DNA of 44,021 nucleotides from Catenibacterium mitsuoka_A. Lineage in GTDB: Bacteria; Bacillota_I; Bacilli_A; Erysipelotrichales; Coprobacillaceae. A program made the position numbers and the translations under genes. Each line of letters starts with the position of its first letter. The first letter of the stretch is position 1. The notes below the pieces were generated by a model. That model did not search any database, was not told where the DNA came from, and worked only from the letters and a program-made list of their open reading frames with translations. This document shows, piece by piece, positions 7,553-16,908 of this stretch. Where the stretch lies: the NCBI RefSeq assembly GCF_964259225.1, contig NZ_CAXVKN010000006.1. One strand, given 5' to 3'.

Positions 7553-9304
7553 TCAATCGCCAACCCTTCTAGCAGTTATGCTTCCCGAAAATGCCTGTTT
7601 GAATTTAAGAGTGTTTCTATACACATCAACTTTCATGTTATCTCGGAACTCATTTTCCTGGTAGACAATGTCATTAGCATCTAGTTCGGGATTCCCTCGT
7701 GTGTTGTATTCATACTCGACACCTGCCAAATAGTAATCACTCAGCCATTCTGCGAGTGATGATGCCATATTCATATCACTGATTAACGGATTTCTCCAGG
7801 TAACAGTCTTACCTCTTCCGTGAAGTGATTTCACTGCCTGTTTTTCAACCGTCTTATACTGATGACCTAGTATTTCTAATTTGTAGGTCCCAGATGTTTT
7901 GAATCTAACCGTGATATAGAAATTTCCCCACTCCACAATATCGGCTCCACCTTCTGAATCATTGAGTAGAATTCGATATCCATATGATGGGTCACTAACA
8001 AAATATGTCTCAATCTCATTGCTTTTCACTGTGACTGTGTCACTGACAAGGCTCGATTCGACAGGATCTTCCTGGTAGACAGTGCACGGTACAACTATCT
8101 CCTTAACTCGTTCCTGTTTGATAACCTTCGGATATGATGTCATGTCGCGACGATTTATCGAGAAATCGTTGACTTTCTTGGTCTGCGAATCCGACTTAAT
8201 CTGAATCACACCGTCTCTAGACTGTGTCAGAACACATCGACACGCATTCGCAATTATCTGTAATGCCTCTTTATGAGACACTTTCGGAACAGGATTGGTC
8301 GAATACATATTCTTGAGTGATTCATCAATATCATATTTCGTCACCCCTATATCAGCGAGTACGTCCTCGGCAAGTGAGTAATAACTCTTTCCTTTTGAAG
8401 TGTACATACCTTTATAGTATTCAGCGTCCATGTTTCTAAACGCGTCATAGCATCGTATCGTAGCAGTAGTATCGTCACTTTCCCATTCGGAGCACTGTAG
8501 TGTCGCCCCTTGTATCCACTCTATTTCATCTGCACCAGGGGTCTGATAACCATATCGAACCTCCATCTGCTGACCTGTCTCGAAATAGTTAATCGCTGAT
8601 GTAGGATTATCAACATTGAAGTATCTGTCGTAGTTCTTAAGCTGCACTGAGAAATCTATCTGAGGCACGTCTGCGCTGATAGGTGAGACGTACGTTTCTA
8701 GAGTAGAATCAAGAACCGAATCGTTGTAGTAGATAAGACCGTAACCGAATGTGATTGAGTATATTCTCAATCTAGTTCTCGGATTCTTCATCTTATAGAA
8801 CTTCAATTTAACATATGTCGTTTCTTCGACAACCTTGTCGGTGAACCACTCTGACTCGGTGTTGTCTCTAATTTCAATCACCTGTCCGTTGCTTCCGACT
8901 ATATCGAAGTTGACAGGATAGTTATCCCCGAATCGAATAGTCATGCCCTTGAAATCTGTAGGGAGCGTATTAAGACTGATTACAACTTCACACGTCGCAT
9001 CAGACACTAATTTATTTGAGACTATTCCTGTGTTGTGATATTCAATTCCTTCTCTCTTTCGAGGAAGGAAGTACATAGAACCGTCCACCTTAGTGAAATT
9101 CTCCTCAAGAGTGGCATAAACTATGTCATCTGGATGCTTCGTCAATACGTCGTCCTTGTTAGAGAAGTATGTATAATCACCATCATTGACGGTTGATTTC
9201 ATCTGTATTTCCTGGTTGACAAGACCGAAGGTAATCATTATGTATGCTCTCTCACGTAGAGCCGATTTCATGCTCTCTGCGTATGCCTGTGAAACTGTCT
9301 GCAT
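7553..9304 (-). CDS. Tail hub/baseplate protein (Tal-like)
   Basis: This 583-residue protein follows the tape measure and DUF6711-type genes, the usual place of the tail-associated hub. It begins MQTVSQAYAESMKSALRERAYIMITFGLVNQ and is beta-rich, with a middle segment ALQIIANACRCVLTQSRDGVIQIKS and ITARRVGD at the end. These features resemble the phage tail proteins that build the conical tip on which fibres are mounted. There is no peptidase motif of the kind some Tal proteins carry. Assignment rests on gene order as much as on sequence. Confidence 0.7.
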   Translation of the reverse strand: MQTVSQAYAESMKSALRERAYIMITFGLVNQEIQMKSTVNDGDYTYFSNKDDVLTKHPDDIVYATLEENFTKVDGSMYFLPRKREGIEYHNTGIVSNKLVSDATCEVVISLNTLPTDFKGMTIRFGDNYPVNFDIVGSNGQVIEIRDNTESEWFTDKVVEETTYVKLKFYKMKNPRTRLRIYSITFGYGLIYYNDSVLDSTLETYVSPISADVPQIDFSVQLKNYDRYFNVDNPTSAINYFETGQQMEVRYGYQTPGADEIEWIQGATLQCSEWESDDTTATIRCYDAFRNMDAEYYKGMYTSKGKSYYSLAEDVLADIGVTKYDIDESLKNMYSTNPVPKVSHKEALQIIANACRCVLTQSRDGVIQIKSDSQTKKVNDFSINRRDMTSYPKVIKQERVKEIVVPCTVYQEDPVESSLVSDTVTVKSNEIETYFVSDPSYGYRILLNDSEGGADIVEWGNFYITVRFKTSGTYKLEILGHQYKTVEKQAVKSLHGRGKTVTWRNPLISDMNMASSLAEWLSDYYLAGVEYEYNTRGNPELDANDIVYQENEFRDNMKVDVYRNTLKFKQAFSGSITARRVGD

Positions 9305-9315
9305 AGATTACCTCC

Positions 9316-9687
9316 TTATTCGCCCGTGTCAATCAGATTGACTTTGCAGTCTTTATAGAATGTGGGATGACCGTTTGAATCAACCCAATAAGGCTCTGCC
9401 GTACGGTCCCCACAGTACATCTTTATTGTTTTTGGTTTATTTGTAGTAGGATCAATGAATGTTACATAGAAGAAGAAATTAGAAATCGCCTGTAATATCG
9501 ACTTCCATTCCTCAGCAGTCAACCACGGCCATTCGAGATTGTTTATCTTGTACTGATCTCTACCGACTCTCTGCCCTACAACAGTACCGTTTGAGTCTCG
9601 ACCACTATCGACGACCGTAGTTACAACAACTTCAACTCCTCTCTTGCAAGGAGGTAGTCTATATCCATTTATTTCAAGAAATGCCAT
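9316..9687 (-). CDS. DUF6711-like tail protein
   Basis: This 123-residue protein begins MAFLEINGYRLPPCKRGVEVV and contains DQYKINNLEWPWLTAEEWKSIL. The N-terminal pattern and its place between the tape measure and the tail hub match DUF6711, a small tail component of Firmicutes siphophages that may take the role of a distal-tail protein. It is cotranscribed with its neighbours at spacings of about 11 bp. The family name is from memory of the pattern. Confidence 0.7.
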   Translation of the reverse strand: MAFLEINGYRLPPCKRGVEVVVTTVVDSGRDSNGTVVGQRVGRDQYKINNLEWPWLTAEEWKSILQAISNFFFYVTFIDPTTNKPKTIKMYCGDRTAEPYWVDSNGHPTFYKDCKVNLIDTGE

Positions 9688-9698
9688 AATCTTCCTCC

Positions 9699-12600
9699 TT
9701 ACTTAGTGAAGTCAAAGCCGTCTGCCTTATTCTGAGTAGTGACAGCGTCCTTTACTGTACGATTACCGACCTGCACGATTGTCTTTTCGTTCTTGTCAGC
9801 CTGTCTCTTTGTATCATTAGCGATTTCTCTAAGAGTAGGTTCAACGTTTTCCTGGTAAAACTCACGCATCTTGCGTTCCCAAGAATCATCGTCTGTACCG
9901 TTATATCCTCTCTGATTATCGTCATAAACTGTTCTAGCAAGGTTTGTGTAAGGGTTGTATCCTTCTGCCATCGCTAGCTGCATATTCTCGTTCATGCTAT
10001 CTGCACTAACAAGCACTGCATTGATTACAGCATTTGCACAGTCAACAATGTTTCTATTCATTGCTTGCCAGTACCCTGTGAACTGAGCCATTCCGTTCAT
10101 AATGGCACTATGCATGATCGATCCTAACTGGAATCTGTTCATTACTTCTGTAGTGCCATTTACATGACCTACCAATTCTGCTCCATTTTCGCCAGCCACA
10201 AACATTGAACCGTGTGCTGCACTAGATGTTCCACCAGCGTACTTAGGTATAGACTGCCATGTGTGAGGAGTGATTACCCCTCCCGAAGCGAACATCTTGA
10301 TACCTCCTTTGGCTGACACGACACCACCTTTTGATAAACCGAAGAACTCCTTAATGTTGCCCTTCCACTTACTTACTAGATTGATACCGACATCTACAAT
10401 GCCACCGATTCTATCTGTAACCCACTGAGATACCGTGTTCCAGCCACTCTTTAATAGTCCGATTCCTTTATTGACGGGTCCACCCATTGCCCAGCTGATG
10501 AACTGAGAAACAGTATTCCAACCTGCTCTGAATAGTCCGATACCTTTTGTGACGGCACTACCCATGAATCCCTGGATAAATCGAGCAACTGTTGACCAAC
10601 CACTCTTACCTAAATTGATACCTTTTGTAACAAGTCCACCCAGGAATCTCATAACCCAACCAGCGACAGTATCCCAACCACTCTTTGCTAGAGAGATTAG
10701 AGATTCAACACTGATGCCGTCCTTAGAGACTGTCTTCCACCAGCCAACAAGTTTATTCCACAATTCCCTGGCATTATTGAAAATACCAATCACAATATTT
10801 GGAATAGGTGAGGCTTTCACAATGTCGATTATCGGCTTGATAAGATTGTTATAGAACCATTTAGCGACACCTGTAATAATTGACCATGCACCCTTTAGAA
10901 TGCTCGTAACGACACTTACACCAAAATCCCAAGCCATCTTAGCGTACTTAGGAACTGTGACAGTGAAGAACTTCTTGAGCCATGCCACAATGGAATCCCA
11001 ATTCTGAATGATTAATACGACACCGTCGATTACTAAACCGACTATTAATCCGATAGCCGAACCTAAAGGTCCACCAATAGAACCAATCAATGCTCCTATA
11101 CCAGCACCACTTAACACGGAACTCACTACTATGAGTAGTCCATTGATCATATTAAGTCCGTTATCTATAGCGTCCTTGATACCTAGAATAAGCATTCCTA
11201 CACCTGTGACAATTGCTCCAATTACTGCAGCAAAAGGTGATACTGCTAACCACAATCCACCGATGACGGCTGTTGCACCAGCAATCAAGCCGATAAGGAT
11301 ATTCCAGTCAACACCGTTGATGAACCCGTTAGCCCATTCCGATGCATAGAGGAACGCTCCTCCGACAAGCATCGCTATTCCAATAAGAGGTTTCAATCCC
11401 TTACCGATGAAACCTAACTTCTGTAGGAATTTGGCTATCTTAAATGCTGCTATTGCCGAAACTACTGCTCCGATCACTGAGATAATGCTCCAAAGATGTT
11501 TCTTAATCTCTTTCACAATACCGTCAACCTTAGATGACACGAGACCTTTTAGAAAATCGTATGTCGGTAATTCGATACCTAAATCATTACCACCTAGTCC
11601 ACCGACGCCTCCGCCTGTTCCACCGACACCTCCACCCGTGCCTCCACCAGCACTAGCAGTGTCGTCATCTTTGGAAAGAACATTTAATTCGTCGATTCCC
11701 AAAAGAGCATTCTTTAATTTCTTGGCGGCCTTGGATGCTTTACCTAAACCTTTTGAAGTCTTATCTGCACCATTTGCCATATTGTTAGTAGCCTTAGCTG
11801 CTTTATTCGCATTAACAGTGATACCCGAATAATCAATTTCGGGAAGTTTGAATCCAAAGAACCCTGCAATAGTATTTGCTAGGAGTCTGATTACCTTAAC
11901 CACTGCAATTACATAAGGAAGAATCATGTTAAGCACTGGAATGAATATATTACCAATTGCTCTTGCACACATTTGGAACTGAGCCTGTAGGACTCTCAAC
12001 TGATTGGCTGGTGCATTTAATGTACGAGCCATATCGCCTTGTGCAACAGTTACCTGTGTAAGCATTGCGTAATATCTCAACTGAGACTTCTCAGCCTGTG
12101 TCATGTTAGAAACGCTCTTACTGATTCCAAGGTTAAGTGCTTCCTGTTGTAGTCTAGCAACAGACAAGTCGAAACCTAATCGTCTAAGAGGTTCTAGTTC
12201 ACCCGAAATACCCGACTGAACCTTCTGCATTGAGTCATTGACGGAGATATTGTAGAAAGACGATAAGTCATATCCTAACTGAGTTAGGTTCTTTGACATC
12301 AACTGTGCCTTTTCAGCACCTACTCCGAATCCTGTAATGATTGTATTGAATACACCTTGGTTTCTCATAAAGTCACCAGGGTCAATTCCTAGAAGGTCAC
12401 TTACTTTTTCGGCATATTTCTGTGCAGAATCAGCATACTCACCCATTGACGCATCAAACAGGTTCAAATCTTCCACATATTCATTAGACTGATTAACTAA
12501 TCCAGCAATCGTTTTAACTCCTGTACGAAGTACACCTAATGCAATCTGCAGTTTGGAATATAATTCAGTCCAACTGAACTTCGCCTTCGCATTGGCTAAG

Positions 12601-13196
12601 ACTGATCTCTCCACGGCAGTATTTGTTTTATTGATATTGCCTGGCAGACGACTGAATGCCGTACTTACTGTATTCAACTTTGTAGCAAGAGGGTCAAGAC
12701 TACTAGAAAGCATTGACATCTGAGCGCTGAATGTTGCCCAATCAATCGTATTCATCGTTTCTGACAACTTAGGCAGTTTCGTCAAGGCATTTATAGTAGA
12801 CCTCAAACCCTTTGCGACATTTGTGTCTCCTAATGATCCGATACCTTTGGAAAGTTTATCTAGACTGCCGAAATTGGTTGTATCTAATCCGTTGACGGCT
12901 TTACTGATATTGTTCAACTGATTTCCGATAGTTGATGATATCTTGACACTGCCTACAGACTTAAGTTTTCCTAAGGCTTGTGCGAAGCGTTCAATCTTGC
13001 TGATCTTGGTTGAATCTAAACCATTAAGGGAGGTAGCGAGTTCGTTTACCTGTCTAGTAACACTTGTTAACCCGATACCTCCCTTTGTAGCATTTTTCAG
13101 CCTTTGTAAAGAAGCAGAAAGAGTATCAATACCTTTGACAGCAGAACTCGATGAAGACTCAACCTCAATCTCTAATTGTTCAACTGTTGTAGACAT
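9699..13196 (-). CDS. Tail tape measure protein
   Basis: The ATG at 13196 (MSTTVEQLEIEVESSS) follows AGGAAG; an in-frame GTG 9 bp upstream is less likely. At 1165 residues it is the longest gene in the window and sets tail length. The N-terminal 200 residues are helical with repeated LDTT/SKI segments; residues about 380-450 include a membrane-like stretch; a Gly-rich linker (about 525-545) precedes several hydrophobic segments (about 575-740). Residues about 850-985 hold four to five repeats of about 31 residues with SGWNTVSQ and KGIGL motifs. It follows the G/GT chaperone genes, as is usual. Confidence 0.93.
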   Translation of the reverse strand: MSTTVEQLEIEVESSSSSAVKGIDTLSASLQRLKNATKGGIGLTSVTRQVNELATSLNGLDSTKISKIERFAQALGKLKSVGSVKISSTIGNQLNNISKAVNGLDTTNFGSLDKLSKGIGSLGDTNVAKGLRSTINALTKLPKLSETMNTIDWATFSAQMSMLSSSLDPLATKLNTVSTAFSRLPGNINKTNTAVERSVLANAKAKFSWTELYSKLQIALGVLRTGVKTIAGLVNQSNEYVEDLNLFDASMGEYADSAQKYAEKVSDLLGIDPGDFMRNQGVFNTIITGFGVGAEKAQLMSKNLTQLGYDLSSFYNISVNDSMQKVQSGISGELEPLRRLGFDLSVARLQQEALNLGISKSVSNMTQAEKSQLRYYAMLTQVTVAQGDMARTLNAPANQLRVLQAQFQMCARAIGNIFIPVLNMILPYVIAVVKVIRLLANTIAGFFGFKLPEIDYSGITVNANKAAKATNNMANGADKTSKGLGKASKAAKKLKNALLGIDELNVLSKDDDTASAGGGTGGGVGGTGGGVGGLGGNDLGIELPTYDFLKGLVSSKVDGIVKEIKKHLWSIISVIGAVVSAIAAFKIAKFLQKLGFIGKGLKPLIGIAMLVGGAFLYASEWANGFINGVDWNILIGLIAGATAVIGGLWLAVSPFAAVIGAIVTGVGMLILGIKDAIDNGLNMINGLLIVVSSVLSGAGIGALIGSIGGPLGSAIGLIVGLVIDGVVLIIQNWDSIVAWLKKFFTVTVPKYAKMAWDFGVSVVTSILKGAWSIITGVAKWFYNNLIKPIIDIVKASPIPNIVIGIFNNARELWNKLVGWWKTVSKDGISVESLISLAKSGWDTVAGWVMRFLGGLVTKGINLGKSGWSTVARFIQGFMGSAVTKGIGLFRAGWNTVSQFISWAMGGPVNKGIGLLKSGWNTVSQWVTDRIGGIVDVGINLVSKWKGNIKEFFGLSKGGVVSAKGGIKMFASGGVITPHTWQSIPKYAGGTSSAAHGSMFVAGENGAELVGHVNGTTEVMNRFQLGSIMHSAIMNGMAQFTGYWQAMNRNIVDCANAVINAVLVSADSMNENMQLAMAEGYNPYTNLARTVYDDNQRGYNGTDDDSWERKMREFYQENVEPTLREIANDTKRQADKNEKTIVQVGNRTVKDAVTTQNKADGFDFTK

Positions 13197-13201
13197 TGAA
13201 A

Positions 13202-13663
13202 TCACTTCCTTTCCTTGAAATACATATCAGACTGGGCTTTGTACATTTCCATGAAACGTTTACCCTTGTCCATATTCGCCTTTTCCTTTTTCTTCTTTTG
13301 CTCCTCGACCGTTCTTTTATTGATAGGGTAAGGGTCTTTAGGATAAGGCTCTGCTTTTGTTCCCTTCTTGGCGAAAGAACGTAGTATAGGAGACAGTCTA
13401 GAAATAGCATCGTAGATGTACATCCCCTGTAGCCACATTTCAGTATTCACTCTTTCAGCACGCATTTCCTCGGCTTTCTGATAATACCTAGTGAGAGTAC
13501 AGTCACCGTCCCAGTACTGTTCCTCCGTCATTCCTATTGATAAGTAATAGGGGAACTTGGAATAGAAAATGTCCGAATAAGTTCGAAGAGAGTGATTGCC
13601 ACCCTCTCCTTCGGACGGATTGCTCAACAGTGAATCACTTATCCACTCACTGTCCAGTTCACG
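13202..13663 (-). CDS. Tail assembly chaperone GT extension, made by -1 frameshift
   Basis: This reading frame has no convincing start of its own: the first candidate (TTG at 13625-13627) lacks a ribosome site. It is open upstream across the slippery heptamer GGGAAAC, so it is almost certainly the T domain made as a fusion to the 109-residue chaperone encoded before it. A -1 shift gives about 255 residues (102 from the first gene plus 153). The C-terminal part is rich in Lys and Glu with EEQKKKKEKANMDKGKR, typical of GT proteins that bind the tape measure. Gene order tail tube, G, GT, tape measure is canonical. Confidence 0.85.
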   Translation of the reverse strand, partial: RELDSEWISDSLLSNPSEGEGGNHSLRTYSDIFYSKFPYYLSIGMTEEQYWDGDCTLTRYYQKAEEMRAERVNTEMWLQGMYIYDAISRLSPILRSFAKKGTKAEPYPKDPYPINKRTVEEQKKKKEKANMDKGKRFMEMYKAQSDMYFKERK

Positions 13664-13669
13664 TTTCCC
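13627..13669 (-). promoter_or_regulatory. Programmed -1 ribosomal frameshift signal
   Basis: Codons GGA-AAC of the G gene are preceded by G, forming the X-XXY-YYZ heptamer G_GGA_AAC (13663-13669). Nine bases downstream a 9-bp stem can form between 13645-13653 and 13627-13635 (ACAGTGAGT with ATTCACTGT, one G-T pair) with a 9-nt loop that contains the zero-frame stop. The -1 frame is open from here into the GT reading frame. This matches the lambda G/GT arrangement. Confidence 0.88.
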
Positions 13670-13968
13670 TTTGATTCTTCGGGTTCTTCAATCATTGACA
13701 CGATAGGCTCACTGTACATATCTACTAGTTCTTCGATTAACTTATCCTTGTTTGTCATATGAGCAAAGATAGCGTCGATTGTTTCCTTTTTCTCACGTCT
13801 GTGATGCATCATGAACGCTCCCTGGAATAATGCTGGTAACATGGATACAGGTTTTGTTTCAACCTCTGCTGGAACAAATCCCATTCTTTCCATCTCAGCA
13901 ACTGTTCTACGATTATATTCGAGAACATAATCTTTTCCGTTGTAAGTGAATTTTAACTGTTTAGCCAT
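13639..13968 (-). CDS. Tail assembly chaperone G, DUF5055-like
   Basis: This 109-residue protein begins MAKQLKFTYNGKDYVLEYNRRTVAEMERMGF, the N-terminal pattern of DUF5055. It lies between the tail tube and tape measure genes, where the abundant G-type chaperone is encoded. About seven codons before its stop lies a GGGAAAC slippery site, so a minority of ribosomes should continue into the GT extension. It would keep the tape measure soluble during tail assembly and is not expected in the virion. Confidence 0.87.
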   Translation of the reverse strand: MAKQLKFTYNGKDYVLEYNRRTVAEMERMGFVPAEVETKPVSMLPALFQGAFMMHHRREKKETIDAIFAHMTNKDKLIEELVDMYSEPIVSMIEEPEESKGNVNWTVSG

Positions 13969-13991
13969 TTCTATTTCCTCCCATTTAATGT

Positions 13992-14420
13992 TTAAGCATC
14001 AGTATCAATCACGATAGCAGATGACGCAGCAATACTGATTGTCATTTCAACAACTTCGTTTGTTCCACCACCGTTTGTGTATACCGATAACTGACCTTTG
14101 AATTTGAACTTACCGTCGCTTCCATTAGGTGTGACTGTATCGCCGTTTTCTGTTCCACCGAACCAAACTGCGAATTCTTTTTCAGTACCTTCAAGAGCCT
14201 TTAATGCCTTGTAGTCAGTTAAAGTGTAGTTGGCAGTGAATTCAAGAGCATCGAGCGACTGCACGCCTGGAATGTTTCTCTGTACTTTGTCAGATAAAGT
14301 AGTAATCTCGATCATTTCGGGTGTTCCACCTAAATCGGGGAATTCCTTAATGTCGATCACTTTCTTCCATGTATTAGTGTCCTTAGTCATAAGGAACGTC
14401 TTGTATGTACTAATCTCCAC
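13992..14420 (-). CDS. Major tail tube protein
   Basis: This 142-residue protein has the beta-rich composition and segments of siphophage tail-tube proteins: MEISTYKTFLMTKDT, an early FPDLGGTPEMIEITTLSD, and EFTANYTLTDYKALKALEG followed by FAVWFGG. It lies directly upstream of the G/GT chaperone genes and downstream of the tail terminator. It would polymerise around the tape measure to form the non-contractile tube; no sheath gene is present, which supports a siphovirus. Confidence 0.88.
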   Translation of the reverse strand: MEISTYKTFLMTKDTNTWKKVIDIKEFPDLGGTPEMIEITTLSDKVQRNIPGVQSLDALEFTANYTLTDYKALKALEGTEKEFAVWFGGTENGDTVTPNGSDGKFKFKGQLSVYTNGGGTNEVVEMTISIAASSAIVIDTDA

Positions 14421-14425
14421 GAGTA

Positions 14426-14827
14426 TTACCTCCTGTAAATAACATTGTCTTTCGATACGATCGCTCTATAGCGACCCACCATTCTATATATCCCCTCCTG
14501 TGAATTAGGCACAGGAGTCAACGTTGTTCTTGTGAATCCAAGGGATTCCATTTTGAAATCAATGAGTGAAATGATCGCCTTGCATTCGGCTTTCTTCCAC
14601 TTCGTTTTGTTTGAATACACATTAACCTCGTAAATCACCTGGACATGATTCTCTAAATGTCCACTATCACGAGTGTTTCTGTAAATCTGATTGTCAGCCT
14701 CGATGAGAGAGACACATGGGAATGATGGTGGTACTCTGACGTATTCACCTGTCATATAGACATTCGGATATTCTTCTCGAACCACCTTCGATACTCTATC
14801 AAATACCTCTGATTCAATATCAATCAT
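14426..14827 (-). CDS. Tail terminator/completion protein
   Basis: This 133-residue protein lies between the HK97-gp10-like gene and the tail tube gene, the standard place for the tail terminator. Its pattern (MIDIESEVFDRVSKVVREEYPNVYMTGEYV, PPSFPCVSLIE, then a beta-rich core and a C-terminal RMVGRYRAIV) fits the gpU/tail-completion fold. It overlaps its upstream neighbour by 4 bp. It would cap the finished tail and join it to the head. Confidence 0.75.
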   Translation of the reverse strand: MIDIESEVFDRVSKVVREEYPNVYMTGEYVRVPPSFPCVSLIEADNQIYRNTRDSGHLENHVQVIYEVNVYSNKTKWKKAECKAIISLIDFKMESLGFTRTTLTPVPNSQEGIYRMVGRYRAIVSKDNVIYRR

Positions 14828-15348
14828 CCAAAAACCTCCCTCGCAAGCTGTGGTAACTCGTCAATGACTGTAAGAATTGCTTTTTCCATAGGCATCTGAG
14901 AAGGTGTACCTCTAGTAACGTGAAGTTTTCCTTCACCGTCCTTGAAGCCCCACGACTTCTGTTTACCTTTTCCCTGTCCGTAACCACCGATAGTCATTCC
15001 GAGTTCAGAACCTCTTGGGTGAGGTGACGAACCGAGATGACCGTTGTGATATACACCAGCACCGAACTCGACCCACACGGCATCTTCACCTTGTGCAATA
15101 ACGACTGAGATGTCGCCTTTTGTCGTGTAACTAACAGTTACATCGGGTTTCTGATAACCTCCTCGAACAAGGTCATCAACTACGGCACTTGCAAACCCTT
15201 TGTCGGCTTCTTCTGCAATTCTTTTTGCAATCTTATCCTGTAAGAGTGCAGTCTTTCTTTCGATGTCCTTCTTATATTCCTCTAACTCTTTAATCGCTTG
15301 GTCTATTCCACTCTCAGTGAGTTCGATAGTTATCTTCTTTCTACCCAC
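14824..15348 (-). CDS. Neck protein, HK97 gp10-like
   Basis: This 174-residue protein starts with a basic helix-rich segment (KKITIELTESGIDQAIKELEEY) and has the central AVWVEFGAGVYHNG pattern, a hallmark of HK97-gp10-like neck proteins, followed by a Gly-rich region and PSQMPMEKAILTVIDEL. It is located among head-tail connection genes with 4-8 bp overlaps. It would help attach the tail to the portal vertex. Confidence 0.85.
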   Translation of the reverse strand: MGRKKITIELTESGIDQAIKELEEYKKDIERKTALLQDKIAKRIAEEADKGFASAVVDDLVRGGYQKPDVTVSYTTKGDISVVIAQGEDAVWVEFGAGVYHNGHLGSSPHPRGSELGMTIGGYGQGKGKQKSWGFKDGEGKLHVTRGTPSQMPMEKAILTVIDELPQLAREVFG

Positions 15349-15748
15349 TGATGTTCACCTTGCTTATCGCAATGGACACACTATTGAGACTTCTAGCAAC
15401 TTTCTTGACGATGTAATCATGAGGAGTCTTCACCTCACCGAATCCGTTTGTCATCAACGCACCTTTAGAGTCCGTTAAAGGCACTTTATCGACCCACAGA
15501 ACGGTGTATTCATCAATCGGAGGACAATCTACGTCCATGACAATAACCTTGTCATACGCTTCATTTACCCCGAATTGCTGAGTATTTACTTCGTCCTTTG
15601 CGGCCGAGATGTTCGCTCGGTAAGCCTTCGGATTCTGATGAATAACTTCGTATTCACCTGTCTCGTTGCCGTACTCGTCAATGAGTGGAACTTTTCTGTC
15701 ATACAGTGCGTAATAGAACACACTCTTGTTTCTAGTCATCATTCTCAT
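15341..15748 (-). CDS. Head closure / head-tail joining protein
   Basis: This 135-residue protein has a beta-rich sequence (VFYYALYDRKVPLIDEYGNETGEYEV, YRANISAAKDEVNTQQFGVNEAYDKVIVMD). Together with its place between the gp6-like connector and the gp10-like neck gene, this fits the head-closure role (SPP1 gp16-like). The ATG overlaps the TGA of the connector gene (ATGA), indicating coupling. Sequence evidence alone is moderate. Confidence 0.7.
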   Translation of the reverse strand: MRMMTRNKSVFYYALYDRKVPLIDEYGNETGEYEVIHQNPKAYRANISAAKDEVNTQQFGVNEAYDKVIVMDVDCPPIDEYTVLWVDKVPLTDSKGALMTNGFGEVKTPHDYIVKKVARSLNSVSIAISKVNISG

Positions 15749-16062
15749 TTGAGGATACCCACGTGAGGAACAATGACCTTGAGCATTGAGGACGGGACAT
15801 CTGCACTCTCATAACTTCTTACAATACCGTTCTCAGAATGTGATAACTGTCCTTCTGCTCCTCTTTTATTCAGCATGTACGCTGCAATTTCGCATTGCAG
15901 CGTTGCATACTGGGGAGGAACTTCTGTCACTGTCGAGTCATACGGATATGCCCTCGACAGAATCTTCTGAGCAGCTAGTCTGAGGTATACGAACAGCACT
16001 TCCTCACTGTCGGTGTCTCCGACCATCGCTCTCAGAAATTTCATTTTCTGTTCTTCGTTCAT
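15745..16062 (-). CDS. Head-tail connector, gp6-like
   Basis: The ATG at 16062 follows GGAGG by 8 nt; an in-frame GTG 9 bp upstream overlaps that site. The 105-residue protein is helical, with LRAMVGDTDSEEVLFVYLRLAAQKILSRAYP and YATLQCEIAAYMLNKRGAEGQLSHSENGIVRSYE, the pattern of phage gp6-like/DnaPack head-tail connectors. It lies just after the capsid gene. It would extend the portal channel and receive the neck proteins. Confidence 0.83.
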   Translation of the reverse strand: MNEEQKMKFLRAMVGDTDSEEVLFVYLRLAAQKILSRAYPYDSTVTEVPPQYATLQCEIAAYMLNKRGAEGQLSHSENGIVRSYESADVPSSMLKVIVPHVGILK

Positions 16063-16083
16063 GCTGCTCACCTCCTGTGATTA

Positions 16084-16896
16084 CTAGACAGATGCTGTTG
16101 CAGACTTAGTAATCTTCACTGCCTTAGTAGCATCAGTTAACGCGGCTAGGTAATACTTACGTGACCAAATGCTGTTTTCACGAGTATCCGGATCACGTTC
16201 CTGTTCTACTTCTGTACCTTTTTTATTGAATAAGGTAACGGCTTCTTTAGTGGCAACAATGATTGTGCCCTTATCAGCGTCTTTCTTTGTATAAAGGTTT
16301 ACGCCAGCAACTGTGCCGACATATCCTGTTCTTGAATATGCTTCAACGTGCTGTAATGAATCCTTTAAATTCTTTCTTAATTCAGCCATATCTGTTGGAT
16401 TGACGAATGCGAAGCATCTAGGACCCACCTCCTTAGGATCGTTGTCTGTACTTTCGATGTTTAAAGTAGCAACTGCATCAACGAACGCATCAAAGTTAAG
16501 AGCCTTAGTTGTTACTGATAAAGTAGCCTTCTTGTACTCGTCATATACGTCCTTATTGACAGTGTTGAACATATCAGTACCCATGTGACGTACACCGACA
16601 GGAACTAACATTGGGTCAGTCATTGCCTGTTCGTCGTAGTACTTGAATCTGTTCTGTGCTAAAAGAATGCGGTATTCTTCTGGTGTATAAGTAACTTCAA
16701 TAGACTTAGTGTTACCCTTGCCCATTGCTAACTTTTCTGTACCGTCTGTAGCCTTGTATACGTTGATTTTACGTACCATACCTGGTTCACCCACTAATGA
16801 GTTATCCACAGTACAGAACTGTGTTAAATCAAGGTGGGAGTTATACTGGTCTTCGATTTCGTTTGATAGATAAAAATTGTCATAAATTTTGTGCAT
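16084..16896 (-). CDS. Major capsid protein
   Basis: This 270-residue protein follows the scaffold gene and precedes the connector genes, and has a strong AGGAGG site. It has the organisation of a short HK97-fold capsid: a helical N-arm (MHKIYDNFYLSNEIEDQYNSHLDLTQF), beta segments with GMVRKINVYKATDGTEKLAMG, a spine helix around KDVYDEYKKATLSV, and a C-terminal KYYLAALTDATKAVKITK. There is no protease gene nearby, which agrees with a separate scaffold. An HNH gene is inserted directly upstream. Confidence 0.83.
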   Translation of the reverse strand: MHKIYDNFYLSNEIEDQYNSHLDLTQFCTVDNSLVGEPGMVRKINVYKATDGTEKLAMGKGNTKSIEVTYTPEEYRILLAQNRFKYYDEQAMTDPMLVPVGVRHMGTDMFNTVNKDVYDEYKKATLSVTTKALNFDAFVDAVATLNIESTDNDPKEVGPRCFAFVNPTDMAELRKNLKDSLQHVEAYSRTGYVGTVAGVNLYTKKDADKGTIIVATKEAVTLFNKKGTEVEQERDPDTRENSIWSRKYYLAALTDATKAVKITKSATASV

Positions 16897-16908
16897 AATT
16901 TCCTCCTG

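Noticed and set aside
13202..13627. GT frame as an independent gene starting at TTG
   Set aside because: There is no ribosome site before the TTG, while the frame is open to the GGGAAAC slippery site with a downstream stem.
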